DNA of 64,000 nt from Bacteroidia bacterium (GCA_018000995.1 JAGNIU010000003.1:62001-126000); one strand, 5' to 3'. Shown: positions 17,707 through 27,267, counted from the first letter of the stretch. Notes: generated by a model from the sequence alone, not told the origin. Made by a program: numbers and translations.

Positions 17707-18910
17707 AACACTTTTCAATAACAGCAGCGTAACCTTGTCCAACCCCAATACACATCGTTACTAAAGCATATTTTTTATTTTGGAGTTGTAATTCGATAGC
17801 AGCAGAATTTAAAATACGCGCACCGCTCATACCTAATGGATGGCCGAGTGCAATAGCCCCACCATTTGGATTAATACGCGAATCGTTATCATCTAATTTC
17901 CATTGACGAGTACAACCTAAACTTTGTGCAGCGAAGGCTTCGTTCAATTCTATAATATCAATATCATTCCAGGTTAAGCCTGCATTTTTAATGGCTTTGT
18001 TACTTGCTTCAACCGGACCTAATCCCATAATGCGAGGTTCAACACCAACAACTGCGCTTGATACAATTCTTGCTAATGGTTTTAAATTATATTGTTTGAT
18101 AGCATTTTCCCCTGCTAATAATAAAGCAGCAGCACCATCATTTAATCCGGATGCATTTCCTGCGGTAACAGTTCCGTCTTTTTTAAAGGATGCTTTTAAT
18201 TTTTGCAGGCTTTCTAAATTGGTATTTGGTTTTGCAAATTCATCTTTATTAAAAATTAAAGCATCACCTTTCTTTTGTGGAATTTCAACAGCAACAATTT
18301 CTTTTTCAAATCTTCCGGCCGCCATTGCTTTAGAAGCTTTTTGCTGACTCCATAAAGCGAATTTATCTTGGTCTTCGCGATTTATTTTATGTAACTCTGC
18401 GACGTTCTCCGCAGTTTCTCCCATTGCATCAACACCAAATAGTTCTTTCATTTTTGGATTAATGAATCTCCAACCAAAACTGCTATCAAATAATTGTTGA
18501 TCTCTTCCAAAAGCAGAACTTGCTTTACTCATTACTAAAGGACCGCGAGTCATATTCTCCACACCGCCGCTAATCATTAAATCAGCTTCTCCTAATTGAA
18601 TGTATCTTGCTGCATCAATACTAGCGCTTAATCCTGATGCGCATAAACGGTTAACAGTTTGTCCGGGTACAGTAATAGGTAATCCTGCCATTAAACCTGC
18701 CATACGCGCCACGTTGCGGTTATCTTCGCCGGCTTGATTAGCACAGCCTAAAATAACATCAACCACTTTTGTAAAATCAACTGAAGGATTTCTTTTAATG
18801 AGTTCTTTTAAAACAACAACTGCTAAATCATCAGTTCTTACAGCCGACAAAGTTCCACCAAAATTTCCGATAGCGGTACGTACGCCGTTAATAATATATG
18901 CTTGGTTCAT
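17705..18910 (-). CDS. Acetyl-CoA C-acyltransferase (thiolase, FadA/PcaF-like)
   Basis: I start at the ATG at 18910 (MNQAYIINGVRTAIGNFGG), giving 401 residues. A GTG seven codons upstream only extends the frame. The nucleophile is Cys90 in VNRLCASGLSA, and the other active-site segments are GGAIALGHPLGMSGAR and CIGVGQGYA near the C-terminus. The enzyme condenses or cleaves beta-ketoacyl-CoA. The phrase GEDNRNVARMAGLMAGLPI resembles 3-oxoadipyl-CoA thiolases as well as fatty-acid beta-oxidation thiolases, and the context (no aromatic-degradation genes) does not decide between them. It stands alone, between the histidine kinase operon and a terminator of the upstream gene. Confidence 0.9.
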   Translation of the reverse strand: MNQAYIINGVRTAIGNFGGTLSAVRTDDLAVVVLKELIKRNPSVDFTKVVDVILGCANQAGEDNRNVARMAGLMAGLPITVPGQTVNRLCASGLSASIDAARYIQLGEADLMISGGVENMTRGPLVMSKASSAFGRDQQLFDSSFGWRFINPKMKELFGVDAMGETAENVAELHKINREDQDKFALWSQQKASKAMAAGRFEKEIVAVEIPQKKGDALIFNKDEFAKPNTNLESLQKLKASFKKDGTVTAGNASGLNDGAAALLLAGENAIKQYNLKPLARIVSSAVVGVEPRIMGLGPVEASNKAIKNAGLTWNDIDIIELNEAFAAQSLGCTRQWKLDDNDSRINPNGGAIALGHPLGMSGARILNSAAIELQLQNKKYALVTMCIGVGQGYAAVIEKC

Positions 18911-18941
18911 AATAGTAATTATTAGAGGCACTAAATTAAAT

Positions 18942-18968
18942 AAAAAACCCCGATTTCTCGGGGCTTTT
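18942..18968 (-). terminator. Intrinsic terminator after the His-rich secreted protein gene
   Basis: CCCCGA (18948-18953) pairs with TCGGGG (18958-18963) around TTTC, with an A-run at 18942-18947 that becomes the U-tract on the minus strand. It lies directly after the stop codon of the gene ending at 18971 and isolates the thiolase gene from it. Confidence 0.8.
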
Positions 18969-18970
18969 CT

Positions 18971-19408
18971 TTATTCAGGTTTATATTCTGTTTTATGAGT
19001 GTCGTTACCTTTATATACATCATCTGTATCGTCGTCATCTTCTTTTAATTCGTAATGTTTTTCGTTTTCAAGATTAATGTTTACGATAACCGGAGGAGGC
19101 GTAGGTTGAGAAAACCAAATACTGCCATTCCAGAATACATAATGGTTGCGCCAGTTATCCCAATACATATTATATTTCGGAAAGTACACCCAGCGACGGT
19201 GAATGTAATGTTTCGGTCCCCACATTGGGCGATACACAACAACTTTAGCGGGCCTGAAAACGCTGCGTTTCACTACTCTCTTAGCATGAGGATGGTGTCC
19301 TTTATGGGGATGGCGCTGATGTCCACCTTTTTTTTGCGAAAATAAATTGCTGCTTCCAAGTAAAAACACTGTTATTACTAACGGAATTATTTTTTTCAGG
19401 TATTTCAT
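18971..19408 (-). CDS. Small secreted His/Trp-rich protein of unknown function
   Basis: The 145-residue protein has a signal peptide (MKYLKKIIPLVITVFLLGSSNLFSQ), a His/Lys-rich segment (HQRHPHKGHHPHAKR, residues 30-44), and an aromatic core (YFPKYNMYWDNWRNHYVFWNG). It ends in an acidic tail with ELKEDDDDTDDVY. Similar small proteins with the NMYWDNWRN core occur in other Bacteroidota to my recollection, without an assigned function. The His cluster and the Asp cluster both suggest metal binding outside the cytoplasm, but this is inference. It is followed by its own terminator. Confidence 0.65.
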   Translation of the reverse strand: MKYLKKIIPLVITVFLLGSSNLFSQKKGGHQRHPHKGHHPHAKRVVKRSVFRPAKVVVYRPMWGPKHYIHRRWVYFPKYNMYWDNWRNHYVFWNGSIWFSQPTPPPVIVNINLENEKHYELKEDDDDTDDVYKGNDTHKTEYKPE

Positions 19409-19481
19409 AATATTGGTTATTTCTTATTTGACTTTAATAAAGAACAAAGGTTTAATCCTTTAACAAATTTTTAAATAATTA

Positions 19482-19503
19482 GCGATCCCGATAGTTATCG
19501 AGG
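19482..19503. repeat. Imperfect palindrome downstream of the thioesterase gene
   Basis: CGATA (19489-19493) pairs with TATCG (19496-19500) around GT, extended by partly paired CCC/AGG flanks. It sits seven bases past the PaaI stop. It lacks a T-run on either strand, so it may be a degenerate dispersed palindrome and not a terminator. Confidence 0.3.
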
Positions 19504-19509
19504 CCGTGA

Positions 19510-19920
19510 CTACCAATCTTTTGAGGTACGGTAAACAGTGCCTTTAAAAAGGGCCACAATACTGTTATCGGATGATTTATAAACTTTTATAGTATAAACC
19601 CCGATTTTATTAGAACAATTTTCTTCTTTGGCTTCGGCAATAATTTCATCGCCTTCATGTAAAGATACTAAATGCGAAATGGAAGTCTCAACCGAAACGG
19701 ATTTTCTACCATGAGAATTAGAGGCAAAAGCTAAAGCGCTATCGGCTAAAGAATAAGTGATGCCGCCGTGTGCAATACCAAAACCGTTGAGCATTTCTTT
19801 TGTTACCTTCATTTTTAATTTTGAGATGCCACTGCCAGTTTCTAAAACTTCAATACCTAACCACTGACTAAAATAATCTTTAGCCATCATCATATCCACA
19901 ACATCTTTAGCTGATTTCAT
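19510..19920 (-). CDS. PaaI-family hotdog thioesterase
   Basis: The 136-residue hotdog-fold protein carries the PaaI signature GIAHGGITYSLADSALAFASNSHG, with His51-Gly-Gly and the catalytic acidic Asp60. It probably hydrolyses acyl-CoA thioesters, possibly phenylacetyl-CoA derivatives, in the cytoplasm. No phenylacetate pathway genes are in the window, so the natural substrate is unclear. Six bases separate it from the adenosyltransferase gene upstream on the same strand, so they form an operon. Confidence 0.85.
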   Translation of the reverse strand: MKSAKDVVDMMMAKDYFSQWLGIEVLETGSGISKLKMKVTKEMLNGFGIAHGGITYSLADSALAFASNSHGRKSVSVETSISHLVSLHEGDEIIAEAKEENCSNKIGVYTIKVYKSSDNSIVALFKGTVYRTSKDW

Positions 19921-19926
19921 TTGATT

Positions 19927-20481
19927 TTACATTCGTGGTTTCCAGGGAATCTCGTTGGCTTTTAAATCCTGACTTAATTTTCTGGAGAGAACAAAAAGAT
20001 AATCTGATAAACGATTTAAATATTTATAAATCAATTCATCTACCTTTTCATTTTCTGATAATTTTAAAACAGCTCTTTCAGCACGACGACAAACACAACG
20101 TGCAATATGACAATGAGAAACAGTTGGATGTCCACCCGGCAAAACAAAACTTTTCATTTCAGGTAAAGTTTCATTCATTTTATCAATGGCTTTTTCTAAA
20201 ACAACAACATCGCTTTCGTTAAGTTGTGGTAATGCCATTTTATTTTTTTCTGGATCGGCGGCTAATAAAGAACCAATAGTAAATAGTCGGTCTTGAATTT
20301 CAATTAGTAAATCAAATAATTCTTTTTCACTTATTAAATCGCGAACTAAACCAATAAACGAGTTTAATTCATCAACCGTACCATAAGCTTCAATACGAAT
20401 ATGATGTTTAGGAAGACGTGTTCCTCCAATTAAAGAGGTTTGTCCTTTATCACCTGTTTTGGTATAGATTTTTGTCGACAT
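19927..20481 (-). CDS. Cob(I)yrinic acid a,c-diamide adenosyltransferase (PduO/MMAB type)
   Basis: The 184-residue enzyme transfers the adenosyl group of ATP to cobalamin, making coenzyme B12. The ATP-binding N-terminus STKIYTKTGDKGQTSLIGGTRLPK and the EAYGTVDELNSFIG segment are diagnostic, as is VLPGGHPTVSHCHIARCVCRRAER in the C-terminal half, where the Arg residues contact ATP and the corrin. In Bacteroidota its usual client is methylmalonyl-CoA mutase. It is the first gene of a two-gene unit with the PaaI thioesterase, starting 39 bases from the end of the TonB receptor gene. Confidence 0.93.
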   Translation of the reverse strand: MSTKIYTKTGDKGQTSLIGGTRLPKHHIRIEAYGTVDELNSFIGLVRDLISEKELFDLLIEIQDRLFTIGSLLAADPEKNKMALPQLNESDVVVLEKAIDKMNETLPEMKSFVLPGGHPTVSHCHIARCVCRRAERAVLKLSENEKVDELIYKYLNRLSDYLFVLSRKLSQDLKANEIPWKPRM

Positions 20482-20520
20482 AATTACAGGTAAAAATAAA
20501 CCTTTTAATTATTAAATCAA

Positions 20521-22887
20521 CTAAAAACTTAAACTAAGGTTAAGATTTGGAAGAATAGGTAATTGGTCGATACGTGCAAACGTGAAACGGTTTACGTAAA
20601 AAATGTTTTTACGATTGTACACATTTGTTGCACCACCACTAATTTCAAGAAGCACTTTCGGACTTAAATTGTAACGGTATTTAAAGCCAATATCTAAACG
20701 ATGAAAATCAGGTAAACGTACAGAGTTTAAATCGCCCGGTAAATAACCAACATTGCCATTAGCTGTTGTGTAATTGTAGTTTAAATTATTTTGGAAATTA
20801 AGTTGCGGATAATAACCTTGTGTTGGTGTAGTTGGGAATGGAGAACCATAATTCCAACGCACGTTAATTTCCCAATTCCGTTTTTTACCGAAAGTATATG
20901 AGCCTACTAAATTTACATTATGACGGCGATCAAAATTTGGAGGGTAATTTAAAATAACGCCTGTACTTGGGTTTCCTGACCAGCGGTCGTTAATACTAAG
21001 TGAATAAACAGCCCATAAATAAAAACGTTTGTATTCAAATTTTAATACCGCATCAAAACCACGGGCGCGACCTTCTTCAATAACAAAATCTTTTTTAATT
21101 GCGTCTGGTTTGCTGGCGTTATCCGGTGTATCATCAAATAGTTTATCGCGGTTCACGTTTACTACTTGTTTAAAGTTTTTCTGATACACTTCTAAGTTTA
21201 ATTCAAAATATTTTAAGATGTCAAACTCAAAGCCCGCTACATAATGTTGTGCTTTTTGAACTGAAGAATTGGAGGTAAGTGTTTTTCCATTTTTATCAAG
21301 GTATTTAGAAGGCATTTGGTCGTTTTCAGGTGCATTCACAAAACCATAAAATAAATTTACTACATCGCGGTCAGAACTAGCACTCATTAAGGTTTGACTA
21401 TATAACCCTGCTGCACTTTTAAAACGGATTTTAGGAGTGAAATTAGCTTTTAAACTAATGCGTGGTTCAGGAGAAAATACACCTAATGTTGCATAATACA
21501 TAATACGGAAACTCGGTTCTAAAACAAATCGTTTTTTCTTATGTACAATTTTATATTTTAAAAAACCGGAGATGTCGGATGTAGAGCGTTCGAGTTTTAC
21601 TTTTGTGAAAAATGGATTTTGTAATTCGTAATTGGTATTAGTGATAATGCCTTCGAAACCAAATTTAAGTTCGTTGCGGCCAATAAATTTTATAAAATTA
21701 AAACCTGCATTAAAATTACCAACACCACTTAATTTGGTATCAGTTTCAATAAGTGGATTTTGATATTTTATTTTGTAATTAGAGTAAGCGAAAACCCCTT
21801 CAATTAATAAATTAGAACCACTAGGCACTAGAACAAAATTAGAGCCGCCACCTGAAGCCGACCAATTATAAGTAGCAATATCAGGATAAGCCACCTGATC
21901 AGTAAAATTAAATCCAAAGAAACTTATTTTACTTCCACTGGTTGAATTGATAGATGCTTTTGCGTAGATATCAGTAAAATAAAACGGAAGTCCGTCTTTA
22001 TTAGCATAAGAATAAATAGATTTTGAAGTTTGAGGTAAGTAGGAATGTTTTGCAGCAATAATGAATGAAGAACTTCCCTTTCCATCTTCTTTTAATTTTA
22101 CAAGCGGACCTTCTAACATTACTTTAGCAGCGAAAGTAGAGGCTGCTACTTTTCCACTCATACGTTTTTTGTTTCCGTCGCGGGTGGTAACATCCATAAC
22201 AGAAGAAGTTCTTCCACCATATTCAGCACCAAAACCGGCAGAATAAACATCAGCGTTTTTCATAATATCATTATCAAAAACAGAAAATAAACCGATAGAG
22301 TGGAAGGGGTTAAAAATAACCATTCCATCCAGCAATACTTTATTTTGAACAGGCAAACCACCGCGAATATAAAGTTGTCCGCCTTGATCGCCGGTAAATG
22401 TAACGCCGGGAAGTACTTGGAGGTATTGTGCTAAATCGGGCTCCCCAATACTTGGTAATTTTGCGATAATTGTTGGGTCCACTTTTTGTAGGGATACAGT
22501 TGTATTTTCAACTTTTTCGCTTTGTTGGGTTGTAATTTCTACTTCTTGTAAACTGATACCACCTTTTATACTGAAATATTTTTTGCTTAGAATTTCGCCC
22601 GCTTTAATAGTGATTTTTTCGCTGATTGTGTCAAAATCCATATTGGTAATCATTAAAGTATAATCACCCGGCGGAATTTTAGTTAAAGAGAAAAAGCCAT
22701 TTAAATCACTGGTACCACCAATAGTGGTTCCTTTTAAAAAAACATTGCTAAAAAGTACCGGTTCGCCATTTTCTTTATTGTAAACGAAGCCTCTAACAGA
22801 ACCAGAATTTTGTGCAAAAAAGGCAAGAGAAGCCACTGCAAAAACAATAGAAAAAAGGAATTTACGGCAATTGAAGATCAATAGCAT
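20521..22887 (-). CDS. TonB-dependent receptor with CarboxypepD regulatory-like N-terminal domain
   Basis: The 788-residue protein has a signal peptide (about residues 1-26), then a carboxypeptidase-regulatory-like beta domain (GSVRGFVYNKENGEPVLFSNVFLKGTTIGGTSDLNGFF, roughly 29-115). Next comes a plug domain (LAQYLQVLPGVTFTGDQGGQLYIRGG and LLDGMVIFNPFH), then a 22-strand-type barrel ending in the aromatic-terminated LNLSLSF. It should take up a ligand across the outer membrane with TonB energy. No SusD partner follows, so it is not a classical glycan-utilisation pair. The adjacent cobalamin adenosyltransferase raises corrinoid as a possible ligand, but no B12 riboswitch was seen upstream. Confidence 0.9.
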   Translation of the reverse strand: MLLIFNCRKFLFSIVFAVASLAFFAQNSGSVRGFVYNKENGEPVLFSNVFLKGTTIGGTSDLNGFFSLTKIPPGDYTLMITNMDFDTISEKITIKAGEILSKKYFSIKGGISLQEVEITTQQSEKVENTTVSLQKVDPTIIAKLPSIGEPDLAQYLQVLPGVTFTGDQGGQLYIRGGLPVQNKVLLDGMVIFNPFHSIGLFSVFDNDIMKNADVYSAGFGAEYGGRTSSVMDVTTRDGNKKRMSGKVAASTFAAKVMLEGPLVKLKEDGKGSSSFIIAAKHSYLPQTSKSIYSYANKDGLPFYFTDIYAKASINSTSGSKISFFGFNFTDQVAYPDIATYNWSASGGGSNFVLVPSGSNLLIEGVFAYSNYKIKYQNPLIETDTKLSGVGNFNAGFNFIKFIGRNELKFGFEGIITNTNYELQNPFFTKVKLERSTSDISGFLKYKIVHKKKRFVLEPSFRIMYYATLGVFSPEPRISLKANFTPKIRFKSAAGLYSQTLMSASSDRDVVNLFYGFVNAPENDQMPSKYLDKNGKTLTSNSSVQKAQHYVAGFEFDILKYFELNLEVYQKNFKQVVNVNRDKLFDDTPDNASKPDAIKKDFVIEEGRARGFDAVLKFEYKRFYLWAVYSLSINDRWSGNPSTGVILNYPPNFDRRHNVNLVGSYTFGKKRNWEINVRWNYGSPFPTTPTQGYYPQLNFQNNLNYNYTTANGNVGYLPGDLNSVRLPDFHRLDIGFKYRYNLSPKVLLEISGGATNVYNRKNIFYVNRFTFARIDQLPILPNLNLSLSF

Positions 22888-23197
22888 AAGTTTTTTATAT
22901 AAGGATGTAAATTTACCATTATTCTATAAATAGCGCATCTAAATTATTTAGGTAATGGGTGTTTTATATATCTGGCTGATTCAGGCACTTTATTGGTATT
23001 TTAAGACTTGTAAGTGGCTATTTTTGAGTATAAAGGAAGATTTTAACATGTTTATTTAGATTTAACTATTCATTTACTCGTTTAAACTAACCATTTACGA
23101 AGTATTACTGTAATCTAAGAAAACGCGCAAAAATCTATTTGCTCCTAAGCTAGGGATTTCATATATTTACCATTCTTAAATTGCTAATTACAAGACC
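22888..23197. other. Divergent intergenic region
   Basis: This 310-base AT-rich gap separates the TonB receptor from the PKD surface protein. On the right it holds the promoter described at 23138-23169. On the left a palindromic TAAATTTA (22908-22915) lies 20 bases from the receptor start and is a weak -7 candidate. No RNA gene, riboswitch-like conserved element or open frame was recognised. Confidence 0.6.
23138..23169 (+). promoter_or_regulatory. Putative promoter of the 1200-residue surface protein gene
   Basis: TTTG at 23138-23141 and TATATTTA at 23162-23169 are spaced by 20 bases, the expected -33/-7 arrangement of the Bacteroidota primary sigma factor (TTTG/TAnnTTTG) with a final A in place of G. 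The ATG lies 28 bases downstream. Confidence 0.55.
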
Positions 23198-26100
23198 ATG
23201 AAAACATTTACAAAAAAATTAATTTTTGCCGCTACTTTTTTAGTTGCAACTATAAGTGTTAAATCACAAGTTGTTTATTCGGAAGATTTCGGCCCCGCTT
23301 GTACAACAACTTTTCCAGGAAGCTGGACTACAGGAAGTACAACTTCTGACTGGCTTATTGATGATAATAGTACCAGTTGTGGTGGTGGTGTTCCTGAATG
23401 TAATGTTGGCGGTAGTTCGGGTGGAAGTATGTTAGCAGGTGCTGATGGTTCATCTGGTACAGAAAACGCCGTTACAGCATTTTTCTCTACGACCGGAGTT
23501 ACCAATATTACTTTGGATTGGAATGGATATCGTTCAACAGGCGCACCAACTTTAGTATTAGAGTATAGTTTTGATGATAACACTTATACAAATATTGCTT
23601 TTACAGATGTTACTACAGATGATGCTTGGCATGCTGTATCTCAAATTACTTTGCCTGTAGCATGCGAAAACGTTTCTGTTTTGTATTTAAGATTTTCATA
23701 TGCAGGAACAGGTGGTGGTGCATTTATTGCTATTGATGATATTATTGTTCAGGGAGCTTCTGCCCCCATTTTTTATTGGAATGGAACAGGAGGATTGCAT
23801 TTAACAACCTCATGGGGTAAAAATTTAAACGGTACCGGAACACAGCCACCCGATTTTACAACTACCGGTCAAGTGTTTAATTTATATAATAATACTGCAA
23901 CCCTTTTCACTCCTGTTTTAACAGCAGATTGGGCAGTTAGCGGTGGAAGTGTATCTTTAAATATTGGTGATGGTGCTACAAGAAATACCAACTTCACTAT
24001 TCCTTCTACTTTCTCATTATCATTATCGGGTGCTACAATGACTATCCCAAATGCTTCTACCTTAACTTTGCAAAATACTGTTATGCCAACTGCCGGATTA
24101 GTAGTATTAAGTGCAGGGTCTACAATCGACTATGCGCAAACTAGTGTAGTTACTATGTACAATAAGGCTTATAGTAACTTAACAATTTCCGGCGGAGCAA
24201 ATAAGACTCAGGCAGGTAGTACATCCGTAAGCGGGGTATTGAATTTAAGTTCTAGCACGTCAAATTTGAACCTTATTAATGGCACATTATTAACCTTTTC
24301 AGTAATTGGAACAGTTACAGGGCCTGGTTCAATCGTTACAGGAACAAATCCTTGTAGATTTTTTATTGGTGGCACTGGTGCGTTGGGAACTCTAAGATTT
24401 AGCGGAACTAACGCAGTAAACTTATTAACCATTAATCGTACAAGTAGTGGTGTTATTACCTTAGGTTCAAACTTAACTGTTGGAGCAGGAACATTAACAC
24501 CAGCAACTGTATGGACGAATGGTAACATTGCATTAAATGGTAATCATTTTACAATGCGTGGGGCAATTACTTTTCCTGCCTCTGCATCAAACGGAGCTTT
24601 CACTGCTACCAGAGCGTCATCAGTTACTATAGCAGGTACTGGTGCTATCACAAATACATTTTTACTTGATCAAACAAGTGCTGCAACCAGAGGTATCGGT
24701 GATATTACTTTAAACCGTTCGGGTGCTACTTTATCTTTTGCTAACCAAACAGATGTTTGGGGCTCAATAACACCATTGGATGGAGCTATTGCCGGTGCTA
24801 ATCTTACAATAAAAGGTGATGCACTTAATAAAGGAAGAATTGGCATTACTCCTGCAACAGGAACTGTTACAGGTTTCCCTACAATTGAAGTTTTTAAGAA
24901 CGCGGGGGTAACCGGTTGGGTTAACTTATGTTCAGGTGGTGTTGTAAATAAAACTTTTGCTGATTGGAATACTAGCTTCGCTATTACTTGTTCAACATGT
25001 CCTGATGGATGGGTTGTTAATACTTCAACATTTACATCTGTTTATTCTTATGATGAAACCACTTTTGTTGGTAATTCAGCTGACGCATCTCATTACATCG
25101 ATATAGATGTTTTTGGTGGTATTTCTGCTAATATTGATCCAATTCAGGGGTATTGGGTTTTCTTAGGAAATGGTTTTCCAAATACTACAGCTATTACAAT
25201 ACCATTACAAGGAAACGTTTATCAACAGTCTGATCCGGGTTCGCTTAAATTGAATTTGGCTTCAGGTATTCCTGCTACAGAAGATGGTTGGAATTTAATT
25301 GCTAATCCATACGCGTCTCCAATTTTAGTTCAGGAAATGTTAAACGATATTGGTGCAAGCAATGTTGATAATACATTCTTGGTTTATGATCCTGATACTG
25401 ATGCTAATATTCCTTATACTGCTAGCGGAACAAATAGTGTTATTCCTACCGGACAAGCATTTATGGTTAGAACATTTTTTGATGGGATAGCATTTACTCC
25501 AACAGAAAACTATAAAACTTTAACTGCAAGTAGTGTTGGAATTCAAAAAACTTCTGCAGGTCCAGCTTATTACTTCAACGACTTTTTGTTAGACCTTACA
25601 AGCTCTAGTGTTGGAAAAACATTCTTTACCCAAGCTTATTTTACTTTTGAAAATGGAAATACTAAAAATTTCGATAACGGAAAAGATGCTATTTCAATTG
25701 CAAGTTCTGTTGATCCTGGAACACCAAGAATTATTAGTGTATTAAAAGACGACAAGTATATGCGTAATGCTTTACCTAGCATTAACGGTACAGTTGTTAT
25801 TCCTGTTTTAGTAAATACAGGATATGCCGGTGTTTATACTATTAAGCCTGAGAATTTCAACAGACTTCCTGCAGGTGCTTGCGTTACTTTATATGACATT
25901 GCTAAATCTACAAGTCATGATTTAAAATCAGGACCATATACAACAACTATTAGTGCTTGGGCAACAACACCACAATATGAATTAAGAATAACTGTTAATC
26001 CAACTACTTTAAACAGCAGTTCTTCTAATGCACTTTGTACAAAAAATCCAAACGGAAAAATTATAGCTTCGGGTACTACAGGTGGTCCTTGGAATTATGT

Positions 26101-26800
26101 TTGGAAAGATGCTTCTAGCAATGTTATTAAAACTACAAACAGTTCAATGGTAGCGGATACATTAAAAAACATTGGCGCAGGAACTTATTTTGTTGATGTG
26201 AATACTGTTTCTACATGTGATAATGCAAACGCATCTTTCAATATTGTAGTTACTTCACCTTTACCGGTTGCAGGTTTTGCTCCAAATGCTGATAGTTTAG
26301 ATATTAATGGTTCAACTCCATTTGTATTTACAAACTCATCGGTTAACGCAAGTAATTATACGTGGAGTTTTGGTGATGGTAATACATCAACTTTAACCAG
26401 TCCAACACATACATATAATACAACAGGTGATTATAATGTGTCGTTATCAGCTGTAAATCCTACTTGTGGCGATTCTTCTAGCTTCAATTATTTTGTTAAA
26501 GTATATGGTACTGTTTCTAGTCCAACTTTACAAAGTGTTGCAAGTATTGCAGCTTCTGATAATAATATTAAGATTGGAAAAGATGCAAATGGCATTTACG
26601 TACAATTTAATTACGACAAAAACACAAGAGGTACAGTTACTGTAACTAATGTTTTAGGTCAGGTATTAGTTGCTCCTAAAGCAATTGAAGGAACAACAGA
26701 ACGTTTCTATATTGATGTAAACGTAAAAGATCAGTTGTTGTTTGTAACGGTTACTACCGGAGAGAAGCGAATTACTGAACGATTGTTATCTACACAATAG
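23198..26800 (+). CDS. Large secreted PKD-domain protein with degenerate T9SS type A-like C-terminus
   Basis: The 1200-residue protein has a signal peptide (MKTFTKKLIFAATFLVATISVKSQ). It then has an N-terminal jelly-roll-like region (VYSEDFGP to IAIDDIIVQG, about residues 27-185) resembling MAM/adhesion modules. A long Gly/Thr/Asn-rich beta-helix-like stretch follows, with strands of about 20 residues. A single PKD domain lies near residue 1045-1100 (NYTWSFGDGNTSTLTSPTHTYNTTGDYNVSLSAV). The last 80 residues (GTVTVTNVLGQVLVAPK to KRITERLLSTQ) resemble a T9SS type A sorting domain but lack the YPNP opening. It is probably exported by the T9SS to the surface. The role, adhesion or matrix, is inferred. 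Confidence 0.78.
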   Translation: MKTFTKKLIFAATFLVATISVKSQVVYSEDFGPACTTTFPGSWTTGSTTSDWLIDDNSTSCGGGVPECNVGGSSGGSMLAGADGSSGTENAVTAFFSTTGVTNITLDWNGYRSTGAPTLVLEYSFDDNTYTNIAFTDVTTDDAWHAVSQITLPVACENVSVLYLRFSYAGTGGGAFIAIDDIIVQGASAPIFYWNGTGGLHLTTSWGKNLNGTGTQPPDFTTTGQVFNLYNNTATLFTPVLTADWAVSGGSVSLNIGDGATRNTNFTIPSTFSLSLSGATMTIPNASTLTLQNTVMPTAGLVVLSAGSTIDYAQTSVVTMYNKAYSNLTISGGANKTQAGSTSVSGVLNLSSSTSNLNLINGTLLTFSVIGTVTGPGSIVTGTNPCRFFIGGTGALGTLRFSGTNAVNLLTINRTSSGVITLGSNLTVGAGTLTPATVWTNGNIALNGNHFTMRGAITFPASASNGAFTATRASSVTIAGTGAITNTFLLDQTSAATRGIGDITLNRSGATLSFANQTDVWGSITPLDGAIAGANLTIKGDALNKGRIGITPATGTVTGFPTIEVFKNAGVTGWVNLCSGGVVNKTFADWNTSFAITCSTCPDGWVVNTSTFTSVYSYDETTFVGNSADASHYIDIDVFGGISANIDPIQGYWVFLGNGFPNTTAITIPLQGNVYQQSDPGSLKLNLASGIPATEDGWNLIANPYASPILVQEMLNDIGASNVDNTFLVYDPDTDANIPYTASGTNSVIPTGQAFMVRTFFDGIAFTPTENYKTLTASSVGIQKTSAGPAYYFNDFLLDLTSSSVGKTFFTQAYFTFENGNTKNFDNGKDAISIASSVDPGTPRIISVLKDDKYMRNALPSINGTVVIPVLVNTGYAGVYTIKPENFNRLPAGACVTLYDIAKSTSHDLKSGPYTTTISAWATTPQYELRITVNPTTLNSSSSNALCTKNPNGKIIASGTTGGPWNYVWKDASSNVIKTTNSSMVADTLKNIGAGTYFVDVNTVSTCDNANASFNIVVTSPLPVAGFAPNADSLDINGSTPFVFTNSSVNASNYTWSFGDGNTSTLTSPTHTYNTTGDYNVSLSAVNPTCGDSSSFNYFVKVYGTVSSPTLQSVASIAASDNNIKIGKDANGIYVQFNYDKNTRGTVTVTNVLGQVLVAPKAIEGTTERFYIDVNVKDQLLFVTVTTGEKRITERLLSTQ

Positions 26801-26814
26801 TAAATTAAACTCAT

Positions 26815-26850
26815 AAAAAAACCCCGAAGCCAACAGCTCCGGGGTTTTTT
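26815..26850. terminator. Bidirectional terminator between the PKD protein and ssb
   Basis: ACCCCG (26821-26826) pairs with CGGGGT (26840-26845), extended after one mismatch by AGC/GCT, with an A-run before and a T-run after. It serves the plus-strand gene ending at 26800 and the minus-strand ssb ending at 26869. Confidence 0.88.
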
Positions 26851-26868
26851 GTTTTAAGGATGTTCTTA

Positions 26869-27207
26869 TTATTGTTTCTTATCTATTAGTAATAATTCGT
26901 TAGCTACAATTTCGGTGAAGTATTTCTTAGCACCGGCTTTGTCGGTATAATTACGGGTGGTTAATTTCCCATCAATAACTACCTGCGAGCCTTTTTCCAA
27001 AAACTTCTCAGCTATACCTGCAAGCTTGCCCCAGATAACGATGTTATGCCATTGTGTTTCGCTTACTTTTTCACCTTTTTTATTGGTGTAGTATTCAGAA
27101 GTTGCTACGGTAAAACGCGCCATCTTGTTTCCGTTATCTAACTCTTTAATTTCGGGAGTTGCACCTAAATTGCCTATTAACTGAACGCGGTTTTTAATTG
27201 TCATCAT
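26869..27207 (-). CDS. ssb: Single-stranded DNA-binding protein, tandem copy 1 (no acidic tip)
   Basis: The 112-residue protein is a single OB fold with the SSB core: NRVQLIGNLGATPEIKELDNGNKMARFTVATSEYY, the QWHNIVIWGKLAGIAEKFLEKGSQV segment and the DGKLTTRNYTDKAG hairpin. It ends at ELLLIDKKQ, so the flexible tail and the terminal acidic DDDIPF tip that recruits replication and repair partners are missing. Two ATG codons (27207 and 27204) are adjacent and I cannot choose between them. It lies 60 bases downstream of a close paralogue, so the two are likely co-transcribed. Confidence 0.88.
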   Translation of the reverse strand: MMTIKNRVQLIGNLGATPEIKELDNGNKMARFTVATSEYYTNKKGEKVSETQWHNIVIWGKLAGIAEKFLEKGSQVVIDGKLTTRNYTDKAGAKKYFTEIVANELLLIDKKQ

Positions 27208-27267
27208 GATTTCTTGTTTTTATAATTGTTTATTAATTTATTTTATTTTTTACTGTTTCTTATCTAA

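Noticed and set aside
18911-18931. Seven extra codons at the start of the thiolase from a GTG
   Set aside because: The canonical start MNQAYIINGVRTAIG is at 18910 and the extension is not conserved in the family.
20482-22900. B12 riboswitch for the TonB receptor, suggested by the adjacent cobalamin adenosyltransferase
   Set aside because: No B12-box-like conserved sequence or long structured leader was found upstream of the receptor or the adenosyltransferase.
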